A stretch of DNA of 64,000 nt from Volucribacter amazonae (GCF_029783845.1 NZ_LWID01000001.1:2258501-2322500), one strand, 5' to 3'; positions 8,646 through 17,638 are shown, counted from the first letter of the stretch. Translations and numbers: made by a program. The notes: generated by a model from the letters alone, not told the origin.

Positions 8646-9488
8646 ATGACCAAAGCTGTATCCCAACCTGCCCTTAAATCACGTTCATTCCTCAAATGGG
8701 CAGGGGGAAAATATCGTCTTACCGAACAAATTAGCCAATTATTGCCTAAACGCAAAGCCTGTTTAATTGAGCCTTTTGTGGGAGCGGGTTCGGTTTTTCT
8801 CAATAGTAATTTTAAGCAATATATTTTGGCGGATGTTAATCCTGACTTAATTAACTTATTCAATATTGTGAAACAAGATGTTGAGCAATATATTGCTGAT
8901 TGCAAACCGATTTTTTTTCACCCTGAGGCAAATACTGCTAGCTATTATTATTTAAAACGGGACGAATTTAATCAATCGCAAGATATTTATCAACGTGCTA
9001 TTTTATTTTTATACCTTAACCGTTTTGGTTTTAATGGTTTATGTCGTTACAATTCACAGAATAAATTTAATGTTCCCTTTGGGGCTTATAAAACCCATTA
9101 TTTCCCTGAACGTGAACTCCGCTTTTTTGCCCAAAAAGCACAAAGTGCGGTGTTTATTTGCAAAGATTTTCGTGAAACCTTCCAACTTGCCGATAAAAAC
9201 TCGGTAATTTATTGCGATCCACCTTATGCTCCTCTTGAGCAAATCAGTAATTTTACCCATTACGCTGAAAAAGAATTTACGCTAATTCATCAACGAGAAT
9301 TAGCTGAACTTGCTCAAAAAACGGTTCTTCAACATAATATTCCTGTGATTATTTCTAATCACGATACCGCTTTTACCCGCGAAATCTATCAAGGGGCAAA
9401 AATCAAAAAAATTAAAGTCCAACGTTCCATTAGTCATTCAGCTCAAAAACGCATTAAAGTTAATGAACTGATTGCCGTGTTTAAATAA
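8646..9488 (+). CDS. dam: DNA adenine methylase (GATC-specific)
   Basis: 280 aa. Transfers methyl from SAM to adenine N6 in GATC, serving mismatch repair, replication timing and gene regulation. The SAM-binding FLKWAGGKYRL motif lies near residues 16-26 and the catalytic DPPY motif is in VIYCDPPYAPL at about residue 181-191; the order is that of alpha-group methylases. The C-terminal RSISHSAQKRIKVNEL element is typical of Dam. It contains an uptake signal at 9143-9151. It is probably cotranscribed with aroKB because only 14 nt separate it from aroB. Confidence 0.96.
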   Translation: MTKAVSQPALKSRSFLKWAGGKYRLTEQISQLLPKRKACLIEPFVGAGSVFLNSNFKQYILADVNPDLINLFNIVKQDVEQYIADCKPIFFHPEANTASYYYLKRDEFNQSQDIYQRAILFLYLNRFGFNGLCRYNSQNKFNVPFGAYKTHYFPERELRFFAQKAQSAVFICKDFRETFQLADKNSVIYCDPPYAPLEQISNFTHYAEKEFTLIHQRELAELAQKTVLQHNIPVIISNHDTAFTREIYQGAKIKKIKVQRSISHSAQKRIKVNELIAVFK

Positions 9489-9563
9489 TTCTTTCCTAAA
9501 TTTACATTTATCATCAATTAATAAAAAAACATATCATTAACAATATCTTTACATTAATGTTAA

Positions 9564-9651
9564 TTGAAATTAAAAATAAATCATATAGAATGAAAATTAG
9601 TCAATCTTCCCTGATTGGCGACTACGTTGGATAAAACATAATTTTATCCAA
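9564..9651 (+). promoter_or_regulatory. Promoter and 10-bp palindrome upstream of aldehyde dehydrogenase gene
   Basis: A TTGAAA hexamer (9564-9569) and TAGAAT (9586-9591) with 16-bp spacing make a plausible sigma-70 promoter. Downstream, TTGGATAAAA (9627-9636) and TTTTATCCAA (9642-9651) form a perfect 10-bp inverted repeat with a 5-nt loop, placed in the predicted leader. It could be an operator or an mRNA hairpin. Confidence 0.45.
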
Positions 9652-9681
9652 AATCCAAGCACTCGTTATGGAGAATAAATT

Positions 9682-11163
9682 ATGGCTAAAAATTTAAATG
9701 TCTTTGATAAGCAATATGGCTTATTCATCAATGGTGAATGGACAATGGGTAGCCGAGGTGAAATGCTTACCTCTTACAATCCAGCCAATAACCAACCCTT
9801 AGCCTCTTTTGTTAATGCCACTAATGAAGATGTTGATATGGCGATTAACGCAGCACAACAAGCTCTAAAAACTTGGCGTCATACCACAGTTACAGAGCGT
9901 GCCACAATCTTAAACCAAATAGCCGATATTATTGATGAACATACGGAATTATTTGCGTTACAGGAAACCCTAGACAACGGCAAACCTATTCGTGAAACTC
10001 GTGCCGCCGATATTCCATTGGCTGCGGATCATTTTCGCTATTTTGCAGGCGTTATTCGGGCAGAAGAAGGATCGGTAAACCAAATTGATCAAGAAGATCT
10101 TTCTATTGTATTGCACGAGCCTATCGGTGTTGTTGGGCAAATTATCCCTTGGAATTTCCCATTTTTAATGGCAGCTTGGAAAATTGCTCCTGCTTTAGCG
10201 GCGGGCTGTACCATTGTTATTCACCCGTCTTCCACTACCTCCTTAAGCCTGTTGTCTTTCGTTCAAAAAATTCATCATTTACTTCCTAAAGGGGTATTAA
10301 ATGTGATCACAGGAAAAGGCTCGCAATCAGGCGAATATATGTTACACCATAAAGGTTTTAACAAATTAGCCTTTACTGGCTCAACCCAAATTGGGCGACA
10401 AGTCGGTATTGCTGCTGCGGAAATGCTTATTCCTGCCACCTTAGAACTTGGTGGCAAATCCGCAAATATTTTCTTTGATGATATGCCTTTTGATAAAGCA
10501 CTGGAGGGGGCTCAAAAAGGGATTTTATTTAATCAAGGACAGGTTTGCTGTGCTGGCTCACGTATCTTTGTACAAGAGGGCATTTACGATAAATTTGTTA
10601 CTGCCTTGGCAGAAGAATTTAAAAAAGTGAAAGTCGGTTTACCTTGGGAAGATGATACCCAAATGGGAGCGCAAGTGAACAAGGGGCAACTTGATACCAT
10701 TTTGAACTATATTGAAATCGGTAAGCAAGAAGGCTGTCAAGTTATCACTGGTGGTAACAAAATAACTGGAGAATTAGCACAAGGAGAGTTTGTTGAACCT
10801 ACCTTGCTTGCCGCGCCAAACAATCAAGCTCAAATTGCCCAAGAAGAGATTTTTGGCCCAGTGGCAACGATTATCAAATTCAAAACGGAAGAAGAAGTCA
10901 TTGCTATGGCAAATGATAGCGAATATGGTTTAGGTGGTGCGGTTTGGACAATGAATATTAATCGTGCATTACGGGTTGCCAAAGCAATACAAACAGGACG
11001 TATGTGGGTAAATTGCTATAATCGCTTACCAGCAGGTGCGCCATTCGGTGGCTATAAAGCCTCTGGTATCGGACGAGAAACCCATAAAATGATGCTTTCT
11101 GCTTATACGCAAGTAAAAAATATTTATATTAGTTTGCGCGAAGAGCGTGAGGGAATGTATTAA
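9682..11163 (+). CDS. NAD(P)-dependent aldehyde dehydrogenase (AldB/ExaC-like)
   Basis: 493 aa, full length for the family. Oxidises an aldehyde to the acid in the cytosol. The Rossmann-type cofactor region includes IIPWNFPFLMAAWK and GSTQIGR; the general base Glu is in LELGGKS (about residue 255) and the catalytic Cys289 is in GQVCCAGSR. It resembles acetaldehyde dehydrogenases such as AldB or ExaC, but substrate cannot be read from the sequence. It stands alone between its own promoter and a strong terminator, so it is not clearly part of the sugar-acid operon downstream. An aldehyde stress or fermentation role is inference. Confidence 0.88.
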   Translation: MAKNLNVFDKQYGLFINGEWTMGSRGEMLTSYNPANNQPLASFVNATNEDVDMAINAAQQALKTWRHTTVTERATILNQIADIIDEHTELFALQETLDNGKPIRETRAADIPLAADHFRYFAGVIRAEEGSVNQIDQEDLSIVLHEPIGVVGQIIPWNFPFLMAAWKIAPALAAGCTIVIHPSSTTSLSLLSFVQKIHHLLPKGVLNVITGKGSQSGEYMLHHKGFNKLAFTGSTQIGRQVGIAAAEMLIPATLELGGKSANIFFDDMPFDKALEGAQKGILFNQGQVCCAGSRIFVQEGIYDKFVTALAEEFKKVKVGLPWEDDTQMGAQVNKGQLDTILNYIEIGKQEGCQVITGGNKITGELAQGEFVEPTLLAAPNNQAQIAQEEIFGPVATIIKFKTEEEVIAMANDSEYGLGGAVWTMNINRALRVAKAIQTGRMWVNCYNRLPAGAPFGGYKASGIGRETHKMMLSAYTQVKNIYISLREEREGMY

Positions 11164-11190
11164 ATAAGCAATCACAAGATAATGAACAGC

Positions 11191-11228
11191 AAGCCAAACA
11201 AAAATTGTTTGGCTTGATTTTTATTGTC
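11191..11228 (+). terminator. Intrinsic terminator after aldehyde dehydrogenase gene
   Basis: AAGCCAAAC and GTTTGGCTT form a perfect 9-bp stem with a short A/T loop, followed by GATTTTTATT. It ends the transcript of the preceding gene. Confidence 0.85.
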
Positions 11229-11286
11229 TGCTTTAAAATTATTGAAAATTTGACCGCACTTAAGCATAAAATGTCCCCATTCAAAC

Positions 11287-11380
11287 TATAATCGTTTCAA
11301 TTTAAACTAAGACAAGGCGGCACGCCGAAGATAGTTCAAAGAGTACGGCGAAACGTGCCAACGCTGTATCACTGACTATA
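11287..11380. repeat. Copy of dispersed TATAGTCG palindromic element (one arm shortened)
   Basis: It carries the core ACAAGGCGGCACGCCGAAGA, then a GTACGGCG motif and CGTGCCAACGCTGTATCA, and ends in ACTATA. The right arm lacks most of the TTTAAAGTGGAACG segment found in full copies. It lies in the 405-nt gap between the aldehyde dehydrogenase terminator and the IclR gene; an uptake signal sits at 11253-11261. The rest of the gap (11381-11568) is AT-rich leader. Confidence 0.85.
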
Positions 11381-11568
11381 ATTTCTCACTCAATGAATTT
11401 GCCCTCTTTATTATAGGAGTAAATCGCTTTTCTAATTCCCCCCTCAACAAAAATTTCCCATATAACGGAACAATTAAATCTATTTTTGAAAATTTGAATA
11501 AGATCACATTAAATTTTTATTTAATCATGAATAATTTATATCACCTGAATTAGTGAAGGAGTTCATTT

Positions 11569-12297
11569 ATGGCAGTATCTAAAAGCCTGACTAAAGGAAT
11601 AAAGGTGATCGAAGCGATTGCATTGGGCTATCGAACGTTGACGCATATTCAGAAACATTTACAACTACCTAAAACGACAACACACCGTATTTTAAAAAGT
11701 TTAGCGAATGAAAATTATATTCGTGATGTTAAAGGTATCGGTTATGTACTAGGTACAAATTTAATTCGTTTAGGTATTTTGGCACAAGAACAAATGCCAT
11801 TAAAAGCTATTGCTTTTCCTTATTTAAAAAAATTATCAGAGCAAACTTGTGATACCGTACATTTAGGTGTACGTGAAGGTGATTATGTTTTTTATTTAGA
11901 GAAAATTCCGGGCAACCGAGCCATTGAAATGCGTTCTAAAATTGGGGATCGTCTACCTCTTGTTGTCACGGGGATTGGTAAAGCCTTAATGCTAGATTTA
12001 CCTCAAACAGAAATTGAAAAATTAATTGGGCGTTATGTTGCTGATCATAAGAAAGAGGCAATAAAACAAAGAATGAAACAATATTGCCAGCAAGATTTTA
12101 GTTTTGATTTAGAGGACAATAGTGAATTTCTACATTGCGTTGCTGTGCCAATAAGAAATAAGTATGGCAACATTATTGCAGCAATCTCCATTGCGAGTAT
12201 CAGTCTTTATATGCCTACGGAACGAATGTATCAGCTAGTTAAACAACTAAAAATCGTTTCTCAACAAATATCCAATGATATTGAAAACCACCTCTAA
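11569..12297 (+). CDS. IclR-family transcriptional regulator
   Basis: 242 aa. The N-terminal winged helix-turn-helix (about residues 7-60, with LTHIQKHLQLPKTTTHRILKSL as recognition region) is followed by the IclR effector domain (about 75-240; HLGVREGDYVFYLEKIPG and AVPIRNKYGNIIAAISIAS). Members sense small carbon compounds and usually regulate the adjacent catabolic operon. GAAGGAG lies 7 nt before the ATG. It is the first gene, 23 nt ahead of the SDR gene, so it is probably cotranscribed and autoregulatory. The effector is likely a sugar-acid intermediate of the downstream genes; this is inference. Confidence 0.92.
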   Translation: MAVSKSLTKGIKVIEAIALGYRTLTHIQKHLQLPKTTTHRILKSLANENYIRDVKGIGYVLGTNLIRLGILAQEQMPLKAIAFPYLKKLSEQTCDTVHLGVREGDYVFYLEKIPGNRAIEMRSKIGDRLPLVVTGIGKALMLDLPQTEIEKLIGRYVADHKKEAIKQRMKQYCQQDFSFDLEDNSEFLHCVAVPIRNKYGNIIAAISIASISLYMPTERMYQLVKQLKIVSQQISNDIENHL

Positions 12298-12320
12298 CTA
12301 ACTTATTTAAAGGAGAAATT

Positions 12321-13088
12321 ATGTTTACTGATCTCAAAGAAAAAAAAGTCATTGTAACTGGTTCAACCAAGGGGATTGGATTAGCTGTAGTGAAATTATT
12401 TGCCAAACTAGGAGCAAAAGTGGCAATGACAGCACGGCATAAACCAGATAATCTTGATCAACTGCTACAAGAGATTGAAGGGCAAGTTAAATTCTATTGC
12501 TTTGATGCTAGCCAAGAACAACAATGTCAAACATTTATTAATGAGTTCGTTCAAGAATTTGGTGGCATTGATATATTAATTAATAATGTAGGAGGGCTAG
12601 TAGGAAGAAAACAACTCTATGATATTGAGCAAAACTTTATGGATAAAGTTTTTGATCTTAATGTTGCCTCTGTGCAATATATGACCAAACATTGCTTACC
12701 TTATTTAATTTTATCCGCCCAACAACCAAACTGGACTGCTTCTGTTATTAGTGTTGGTTCATTTGCTGCTTATATGGGAGGTGGGCCAGGAGCATCGCTA
12801 TATGCAGCGGCAAAAGGCTGGTTACATACAATAAATAAATCTTGGGCAATTGCCCATGCCAAAGAAGGCATACGTTTTAATCTTGTTTCACCTGGTACTG
12901 TGGATACGGATTTTCATGCTGATAAAGATCAGAACACCAGGGAGATGATTAATAAAACGATTCCTTTAGGGCGATTTGGTAAACCTGCTGAAATGGCTCC
13001 CGCTTTTGCCTTTTTAGCTTCTCATTCAACCTCAGGCTATATTACAGGACAAATTATCAATGTAAATGGTGGACAATATATGCCTTAA
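12321..13088 (+). CDS. SDR-family oxidoreductase of sugar-acid operon
   Basis: 255 aa classical short-chain dehydrogenase. The cofactor motif is TGSTKGIGLA (residues about 12-21), followed by NNVGG, a catalytic Ser in SVGSFAAY and a catalytic Tyr/Lys in YAAAKGW, with a PG motif (LVSPGTVDTDFH) after it. Relatives include KduD, gluconate 5-dehydrogenase and aldose dehydrogenases. Between an IclR regulator and a transporter plus KDGal kinase/aldolase, it probably oxidises or reduces a sugar acid ahead of 2-dehydro-3-deoxygalactonate. The exact substrate is not recognisable. Confidence 0.88.
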   Translation: MFTDLKEKKVIVTGSTKGIGLAVVKLFAKLGAKVAMTARHKPDNLDQLLQEIEGQVKFYCFDASQEQQCQTFINEFVQEFGGIDILINNVGGLVGRKQLYDIEQNFMDKVFDLNVASVQYMTKHCLPYLILSAQQPNWTASVISVGSFAAYMGGGPGASLYAAAKGWLHTINKSWAIAHAKEGIRFNLVSPGTVDTDFHADKDQNTREMINKTIPLGRFGKPAEMAPAFAFLASHSTSGYITGQIINVNGGQYMP

Positions 13089-13131
13089 TTTTAGCCAATC
13101 TATTCCCCCTTATTTTATAGGAGATAAAAAG

Positions 13132-14082
13132 ATGAAACGACTAACACAATGCTTAATCTTTTGTTTATTAATGGTAACTCACTCCTTATTCGCCAATAAT
13201 TATCCTACGAGAAATATTGAAGTTATTGTGCCTTATGCGGCAGGAGGAGGAACCGATCTTGTGGCGCGTGCTTTTGTTGAAATGGCAAATAAACATTTAC
13301 CGCACAATATGGGTGTAGTTAATAAAACAGGTGGCGGTGGTGCTGTAGGATTAACCGAAATTGTTACTGCACGTCCTAATGGATATAAAATTGGTATTGG
13401 CACTGTTGAATTAACCATGTTACCAAATCTTGGTTTAGTACATTGGAAAGCAACTGATGTAATTCCTATTGCTTTGTTAAATGCCGAACCTGCTGCTATT
13501 TCGGTAAATGCCAATGCTCCTTGGAGTAATTATCAAGAATTTATTGATTATGCAAAGGAAAATCCTGACAAAATCCGTATAGGAAACTCGGGGTCTGGTG
13601 CCATTTGGCATATTGCTGCTGAGGCTTTAGGGGAGAAAACAGGTGCTAAGTTTAAACATATTCCTTATGCTGGAGCAAATCCAGCTGTTACAGAGTTATT
13701 AGGAGGGCATATTGAGGCAGTAACCGTTAGTCCAGCCGAAGTTATCAGCCATGTCAAAAATGGGAGTATAAAAATCCTTGCTGTGATGTCAGAGCAAAGG
13801 GTAGAACAATTTCCTGATGTCCCTACTTTAAAAGAATTAGGAGTTGATTTATCTATTTCAACATGGCGAGGATTAGTTGTTCCTCCAAATACTTCCCCCG
13901 CAATTCAACAAAAACTCGCTGAAGTCGCAGCAAAAGTAGGAAATGATCCTGAATTTATTGCAGCTTTAGAAAAAATGAATGTTACACCAGTTTATTTAGA
14001 TAGCGAATCTTTCGCTGAGATCATTAAAAAAGATAATTTATTTTTCCAACAAATTATGCAAAAACTGGGATTAGTACAATAA
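13132..14082 (+). CDS. tctC: Tripartite tricarboxylate-type transporter substrate-binding protein (TctC/Bug family)
   Basis: 316-aa periplasmic binding protein. A signal peptide (about residues 1-21, ending LFANN) precedes the Bug-family N-terminal motif YPTRNIEVIVPYAAGGGTD and the conserved FKHIPYAGANPAVTELLGGHI region. The open frame extends upstream into the SDR gene, but the ATG at 13132 follows TAGGAGATAAAAAG and starts the signal peptide. It delivers a carboxylated solute to TctAB. Followed by a hairpin at 14092-14118 that may raise its expression relative to tctBA. Confidence 0.93.
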   Translation: MKRLTQCLIFCLLMVTHSLFANNYPTRNIEVIVPYAAGGGTDLVARAFVEMANKHLPHNMGVVNKTGGGGAVGLTEIVTARPNGYKIGIGTVELTMLPNLGLVHWKATDVIPIALLNAEPAAISVNANAPWSNYQEFIDYAKENPDKIRIGNSGSGAIWHIAAEALGEKTGAKFKHIPYAGANPAVTELLGGHIEAVTVSPAEVISHVKNGSIKILAVMSEQRVEQFPDVPTLKELGVDLSISTWRGLVVPPNTSPAIQQKLAEVAAKVGNDPEFIAALEKMNVTPVYLDSESFAEIIKKDNLFFQQIMQKLGLVQ

Positions 14083-14091
14083 ATATTGGTT

Positions 14092-14118
14092 GGCTTGACT
14101 AAAACTATTCGTCAAGCC
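14092..14118 (+). promoter_or_regulatory. Intra-operon hairpin between tctC and tctB
   Basis: GGCTTGAC and GTCAAGCC form a perfect 8-bp stem with an 11-nt loop. There is no T-run after it, so it looks more like an mRNA 3'-end stabiliser than a full terminator. Placement after a binding-protein gene and before permease genes is a common arrangement for differential expression. Confidence 0.5.
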
Positions 14119-14151
14119 CCCTTATTAACCGACTAAAGAAGGAGATAAAAG

Positions 14152-14622
14152 ATGTCATCAGCAAAACAATACGACTATTTGAGTATCATCATTTATTTAT
14201 TCTTATTAATCATTGGGATAGGTGCAGCATTACATAGTACAACATTCCCAACATTTAATTTAGCCAATGACGTTGGTACTGCACGTTTTCCCTTAATATT
14301 TTCTATTAGTTTGAGTGTATTATGTGGTATAGGATTAATCCGTACCATTTTTATCAAAAACCAATCAACCCACAATTATTTAACAGGCTTAAAAAAAGCA
14401 TTTATCGCAATAGGACTAAATACTATCACCATTTTACTGATAGATCTGATTGGATTTTATCTTGCTACCTTTATTTTTTCTGTATCTATCATGATATTAC
14501 TTGGTATTAAAAATAAATATCACATTATCTTACTCAATTTATTATTAATTTTATTTGTCTATCTTATCTTCCAACAATTATTGAATGTCCCTCTTCCTAT
14601 GGGACAATTCTTGGAGGGATAA
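14152..14622 (+). CDS. tctB: Tripartite tricarboxylate transporter small membrane subunit (TctB)
   Basis: 156 aa, four predicted membrane helices (about 11-29, 48-65, 82-103, 111-142) and the TctB-type motif DVGTARFPLIFS after the first helix. AAGGAG precedes the ATG. It is the small integral subunit that pairs with TctA, located 3 nt upstream of it. AT-rich with many Ile/Leu/Phe codons, as usual for these proteins. The assignment is supported mainly by gene order and topology. Confidence 0.88.
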   Translation: MSSAKQYDYLSIIIYLFLLIIGIGAALHSTTFPTFNLANDVGTARFPLIFSISLSVLCGIGLIRTIFIKNQSTHNYLTGLKKAFIAIGLNTITILLIDLIGFYLATFIFSVSIMILLGIKNKYHIILLNLLLILFVYLIFQQLLNVPLPMGQFLEG

Positions 14623-14625
14623 ATT

Positions 14626-16128
14626 ATGGAAAATCTTACACTATTATTACAAGGTTTTAGCCATTTATTTGCTAATCCAACTGCATTGCTATTTGGTATA
14701 GTAAGCATTTGTTTTGGTTTGATATTAGGCGTATTACCCGGATTAACCGCGACTATGGGCGTCGCTATTTTGTTACCTTTTACCTTTGGTATGGAACCCG
14801 TCGTTGCCTTATTAATGTTAAGTGGGGTGTTTTTTGGCGGAATTTATGGTGGCTCAATTACAGCAATTTTAATTAATATTCCCGGTACCCCTGCGGCGGC
14901 AGCCACTGCTGCAGATGGATTTAGTTTAACCCAAAAAGGTAAAGCGGGACAGGCTTTGGGGTTTGCTACGATGGCCTCGGTAATAGGAGGTTTGGTTAGT
15001 GTCATTGTTTTAACCTTTATGTCGCCTATTCTCGCTAAATTTGCATTGAAGTTTTCTGCTCCAGAAAATTTTGCTTTAGCCTTATTTGGATTAAGTATCA
15101 TTATTGGTATTTCAGGTAAATCAATTTTAAAAGGCTTGATTGCTGGAATGCTAGGATTATTAGTCTCCACCATTGGGCTAGATCCAATGACTGGCTATCC
15201 TCGCTTTACTTTCGGTAACAATGAATTAATGACAGTGCCTTTTATCCCAGTGATGATTGGTTTATTTGCAGGATCAGAAGTCTTTAAATCTATTGCTGAA
15301 TCAAATGATATTCAAAGAAATCATATTCAGATCCCTAAAATCATGCCGAAATTACAAGAAGTGAAACAATATTCTCCGCTAATGATTAAATCAGGATTAA
15401 TTGGGAGCTTTATTGGCTCAATTCCGGGTGCTGGAGCCGATATTGCGGCATTTGTATCCTATAATGAGGCTAAGCGTTTTTCTAAATATAAAGAAAAATT
15501 TGGTACTGGGCGTATTGAAGGCGTCATTGCTGCCGAGGCGGGATCAAACGGTTGTACTGGTGGTGCTATGTTGCCTATGCTTAGTTTGGGCATACCTGGT
15601 GATGCCGTAACCGCTGTGATGCTTGGGGCATTAACATTGCAAGGATTACAGCCCGGTCCATTATTATTTGCAGAACATAGTGAACTTTTATTCACTTTAT
15701 TTGCAGGTATGTTTATTTGTTATATTGCATTATTTGTTGTTGGTTTCTCTACATTAAAATATTTGGTTCGTATATTATCAATGCCTAAGGCATATTTAAT
15801 ACCTATAATATTAACGCTTTGTTTAGTTGGCACTTTTGCAATCAATAATACAATTTTTGATATAGGAGTTATGTTAATCGCTGGCATCATTGGTTATTTT
15901 ATCAGAATGCGGGATTTTCCTGTATCCCCTATTGTCTTAGCCATGATTATGGGACCAATGGCCGAAGCTAATTTCAGAAGAGCACTAGCTTTACACAATG
16001 GTCATTTAGATTTTCTCTATACTAGACCAATCACCTTAACATTATTTGTTATTGCATTACTTACCCTCTTTTTTCCACTAATAAAACAGCTGTATCAATA
16101 TATCAAACGTAGCGAGGTTAATTTATGA
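14626..16128 (+). CDS. tctA: Tripartite tricarboxylate transporter large permease subunit (TctA)
   Basis: 500-aa polytopic inner-membrane protein, with the family signatures GLILGVLPGLTATMG near residue 30, GGIYGGSITAILINIPGTP near 75, and SIPGAGADIAAF and LSLGIPGDAVTAVMLGAL in the second half. It is the secondary-transport subunit moving a carboxylate solute with cation coupling. Its end overlaps the dgoK start by 4 nt (ATGA). With TctC and TctB it forms a complete transporter for the presumed sugar acid. Confidence 0.95.
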   Translation: MENLTLLLQGFSHLFANPTALLFGIVSICFGLILGVLPGLTATMGVAILLPFTFGMEPVVALLMLSGVFFGGIYGGSITAILINIPGTPAAAATAADGFSLTQKGKAGQALGFATMASVIGGLVSVIVLTFMSPILAKFALKFSAPENFALALFGLSIIIGISGKSILKGLIAGMLGLLVSTIGLDPMTGYPRFTFGNNELMTVPFIPVMIGLFAGSEVFKSIAESNDIQRNHIQIPKIMPKLQEVKQYSPLMIKSGLIGSFIGSIPGAGADIAAFVSYNEAKRFSKYKEKFGTGRIEGVIAAEAGSNGCTGGAMLPMLSLGIPGDAVTAVMLGALTLQGLQPGPLLFAEHSELLFTLFAGMFICYIALFVVGFSTLKYLVRILSMPKAYLIPIILTLCLVGTFAINNTIFDIGVMLIAGIIGYFIRMRDFPVSPIVLAMIMGPMAEANFRRALALHNGHLDFLYTRPITLTLFVIALLTLFFPLIKQLYQYIKRSEVNL

Positions 16129-17021
16129 ACATTATTACTGTTGATTGGGGAACATCATCATTTAGAGCCAACTTGGTCACAAGTGAAGGAAAAGTAATAG
16201 AAACAATAGCAAATAACCAAGGTATTACACAAATAAATCAATCCTTTAAACAAGTATTACAACAAAATCTTGGTCAACTAACGGGATACCAAGCCAATAT
16301 TCCCATTATTATGTCAGGAATGATTGGCTCAAAAAATGGGTGGTATGAAGTGCCTTATGTTTCTCTCCCCTGTAATAGTCAGACGTTAGCACAAGGTATA
16401 GTAAAACTCAATGAACCAGAAATAGAAATCTATATTATTGCAGGTGTTGCTAAAACAGGCAAAGATACCGATGTATTACGTGGTGAAGAAACAGAAATCA
16501 TCGGAGCAATAACCAGTTTAAATCTCATAGATACCACGATGATTATTCCCGGTACACATTCCAAAGTAGTCAAAATTGAACAGGGATTGTTAACAGACTT
16601 CAAGACTTTTTTGACGGGTGAAATGTTTTCTGCCCTGTGTCAAGCCACTATTTTAGGAAGTTTTGGATCTAAAGTAAGCGAAACATCACCTTGGTTTTAT
16701 CAAGGCGTAGAATTAGCCTATCAAACTCAACACGCAGGGGATTTATTAAATATTATATTTCAAGCACGTAGCCAAGTATTAATAGCCAAACTCCCCCCTC
16801 AAGAGGCAGCAAGTTTTTTAAGTGGTATGCTAATTGGTGCTGAAATTGGTGCCTCAAATTATGCTTATCCTGATATTTGGATTTTAGGTAATGGAAAATT
16901 ACCTCAACTTTATCAACAAGCCCTCGCTCATCTAAATTACCGCAGTCAAATTGTACCCAATAATGCAGCTAGCTTAGGAGCTTTAACCATATTTAATCAA
17001 TATCAAAGAGGTTTGCTATGA
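16125..17021 (+). CDS. dgoK: 2-Dehydro-3-deoxygalactonokinase
   Basis: 298 aa. Phosphorylates 2-dehydro-3-deoxygalactonate (KDGal) with ATP in the De Ley-Doudoroff route. The N-terminus IITVDWGTSSFRANLV carries the DWGTSxxR phosphate motif of the DgoK family, and IMSGMIGSKNGW, RGEETEIIGA, IPGTHSKVV and ILGNGKLPQLY are conserved blocks. It overlaps tctA and dgoA by 4 nt each, so it is translationally coupled. The product is the substrate of the next gene. Confidence 0.93.
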   Translation: MNIITVDWGTSSFRANLVTSEGKVIETIANNQGITQINQSFKQVLQQNLGQLTGYQANIPIIMSGMIGSKNGWYEVPYVSLPCNSQTLAQGIVKLNEPEIEIYIIAGVAKTGKDTDVLRGEETEIIGAITSLNLIDTTMIIPGTHSKVVKIEQGLLTDFKTFLTGEMFSALCQATILGSFGSKVSETSPWFYQGVELAYQTQHAGDLLNIIFQARSQVLIAKLPPQEAASFLSGMLIGAEIGASNYAYPDIWILGNGKLPQLYQQALAHLNYRSQIVPNNAASLGALTIFNQYQRGLL

Positions 17022-17635
17022 ATAAGTTATTTTCTCAATATTTACAACAAAATCCTATTATTGCTATTTTACGAGGGATCCAACCACAAAATTGCCTAGC
17101 TATTAGCCAAATTCTCTATGATCTTGGCATTAGAATTATTGAGGTTCCCCTTAATTCTCCCAATCCTTTTATAAGTATTCAGCGATTAGCAGATACTTTT
17201 CAACATAAAGCTATTATAGGAGCAGGAACAGTATTAACTGATCAACAAGTAGAACAAGTTTATCAAGCAGGAGGAAAAATTATCATCGCTCCGAATCTTG
17301 ATTTACAAGTAGGAATCGCTGCCAAACAGCGACAAATGCTTTGGTTACCTGGTGTTTTTACCCCAAGCGAGGCATTCTTAGCATTAAACCATGGTGCTGA
17401 TGCATTAAAAATATTCCCTGCCGAAGCCATATCACCACAAACAATTAAGGCATGGCGTACTGTTTTGCCAGTGACAAGTAAACTTATTGCGGTTGGTGGT
17501 ATTAACCATCACAATATTCATTTATATTTAACATATTGTGATGGCATTGGTATAGGTAACGGGCTATTTAATGTAGGAGATGATACAGCTACGGTATTGA
17601 ATAAAACCAAAAGTATTCTACAAACAATCAATTAA
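17018..17635 (+). CDS. dgoA: 2-Dehydro-3-deoxy-6-phosphogalactonate aldolase
   Basis: 205 aa TIM-barrel class I aldolase cleaving KDPGal to pyruvate and glyceraldehyde 3-phosphate. The IIEVPLNSP motif (PLNSP is typical of DgoA rather than Eda), GAGTVLT, APNLD and the Schiff-base Lys in ALKIFPAEA are present, as is the VGGI phosphate loop. It is the last gene of the IclR-SDR-tctCBA-dgoKA cluster, with a palindromic element right after it. No galactonate dehydratase (dgoD) is found in the window. Confidence 0.92.
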   Translation: MNKLFSQYLQQNPIIAILRGIQPQNCLAISQILYDLGIRIIEVPLNSPNPFISIQRLADTFQHKAIIGAGTVLTDQQVEQVYQAGGKIIIAPNLDLQVGIAAKQRQMLWLPGVFTPSEAFLALNHGADALKIFPAEAISPQTIKAWRTVLPVTSKLIAVGGINHHNIHLYLTYCDGIGIGNGLFNVGDDTATVLNKTKSILQTIN

Positions 17636-17638
17636 ATG

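Noticed and set aside
13066..13131. Upstream start for the TctC gene inside the SDR gene
   Set aside because: The ATG at 13132 has a strong ribosome site and begins the signal peptide.
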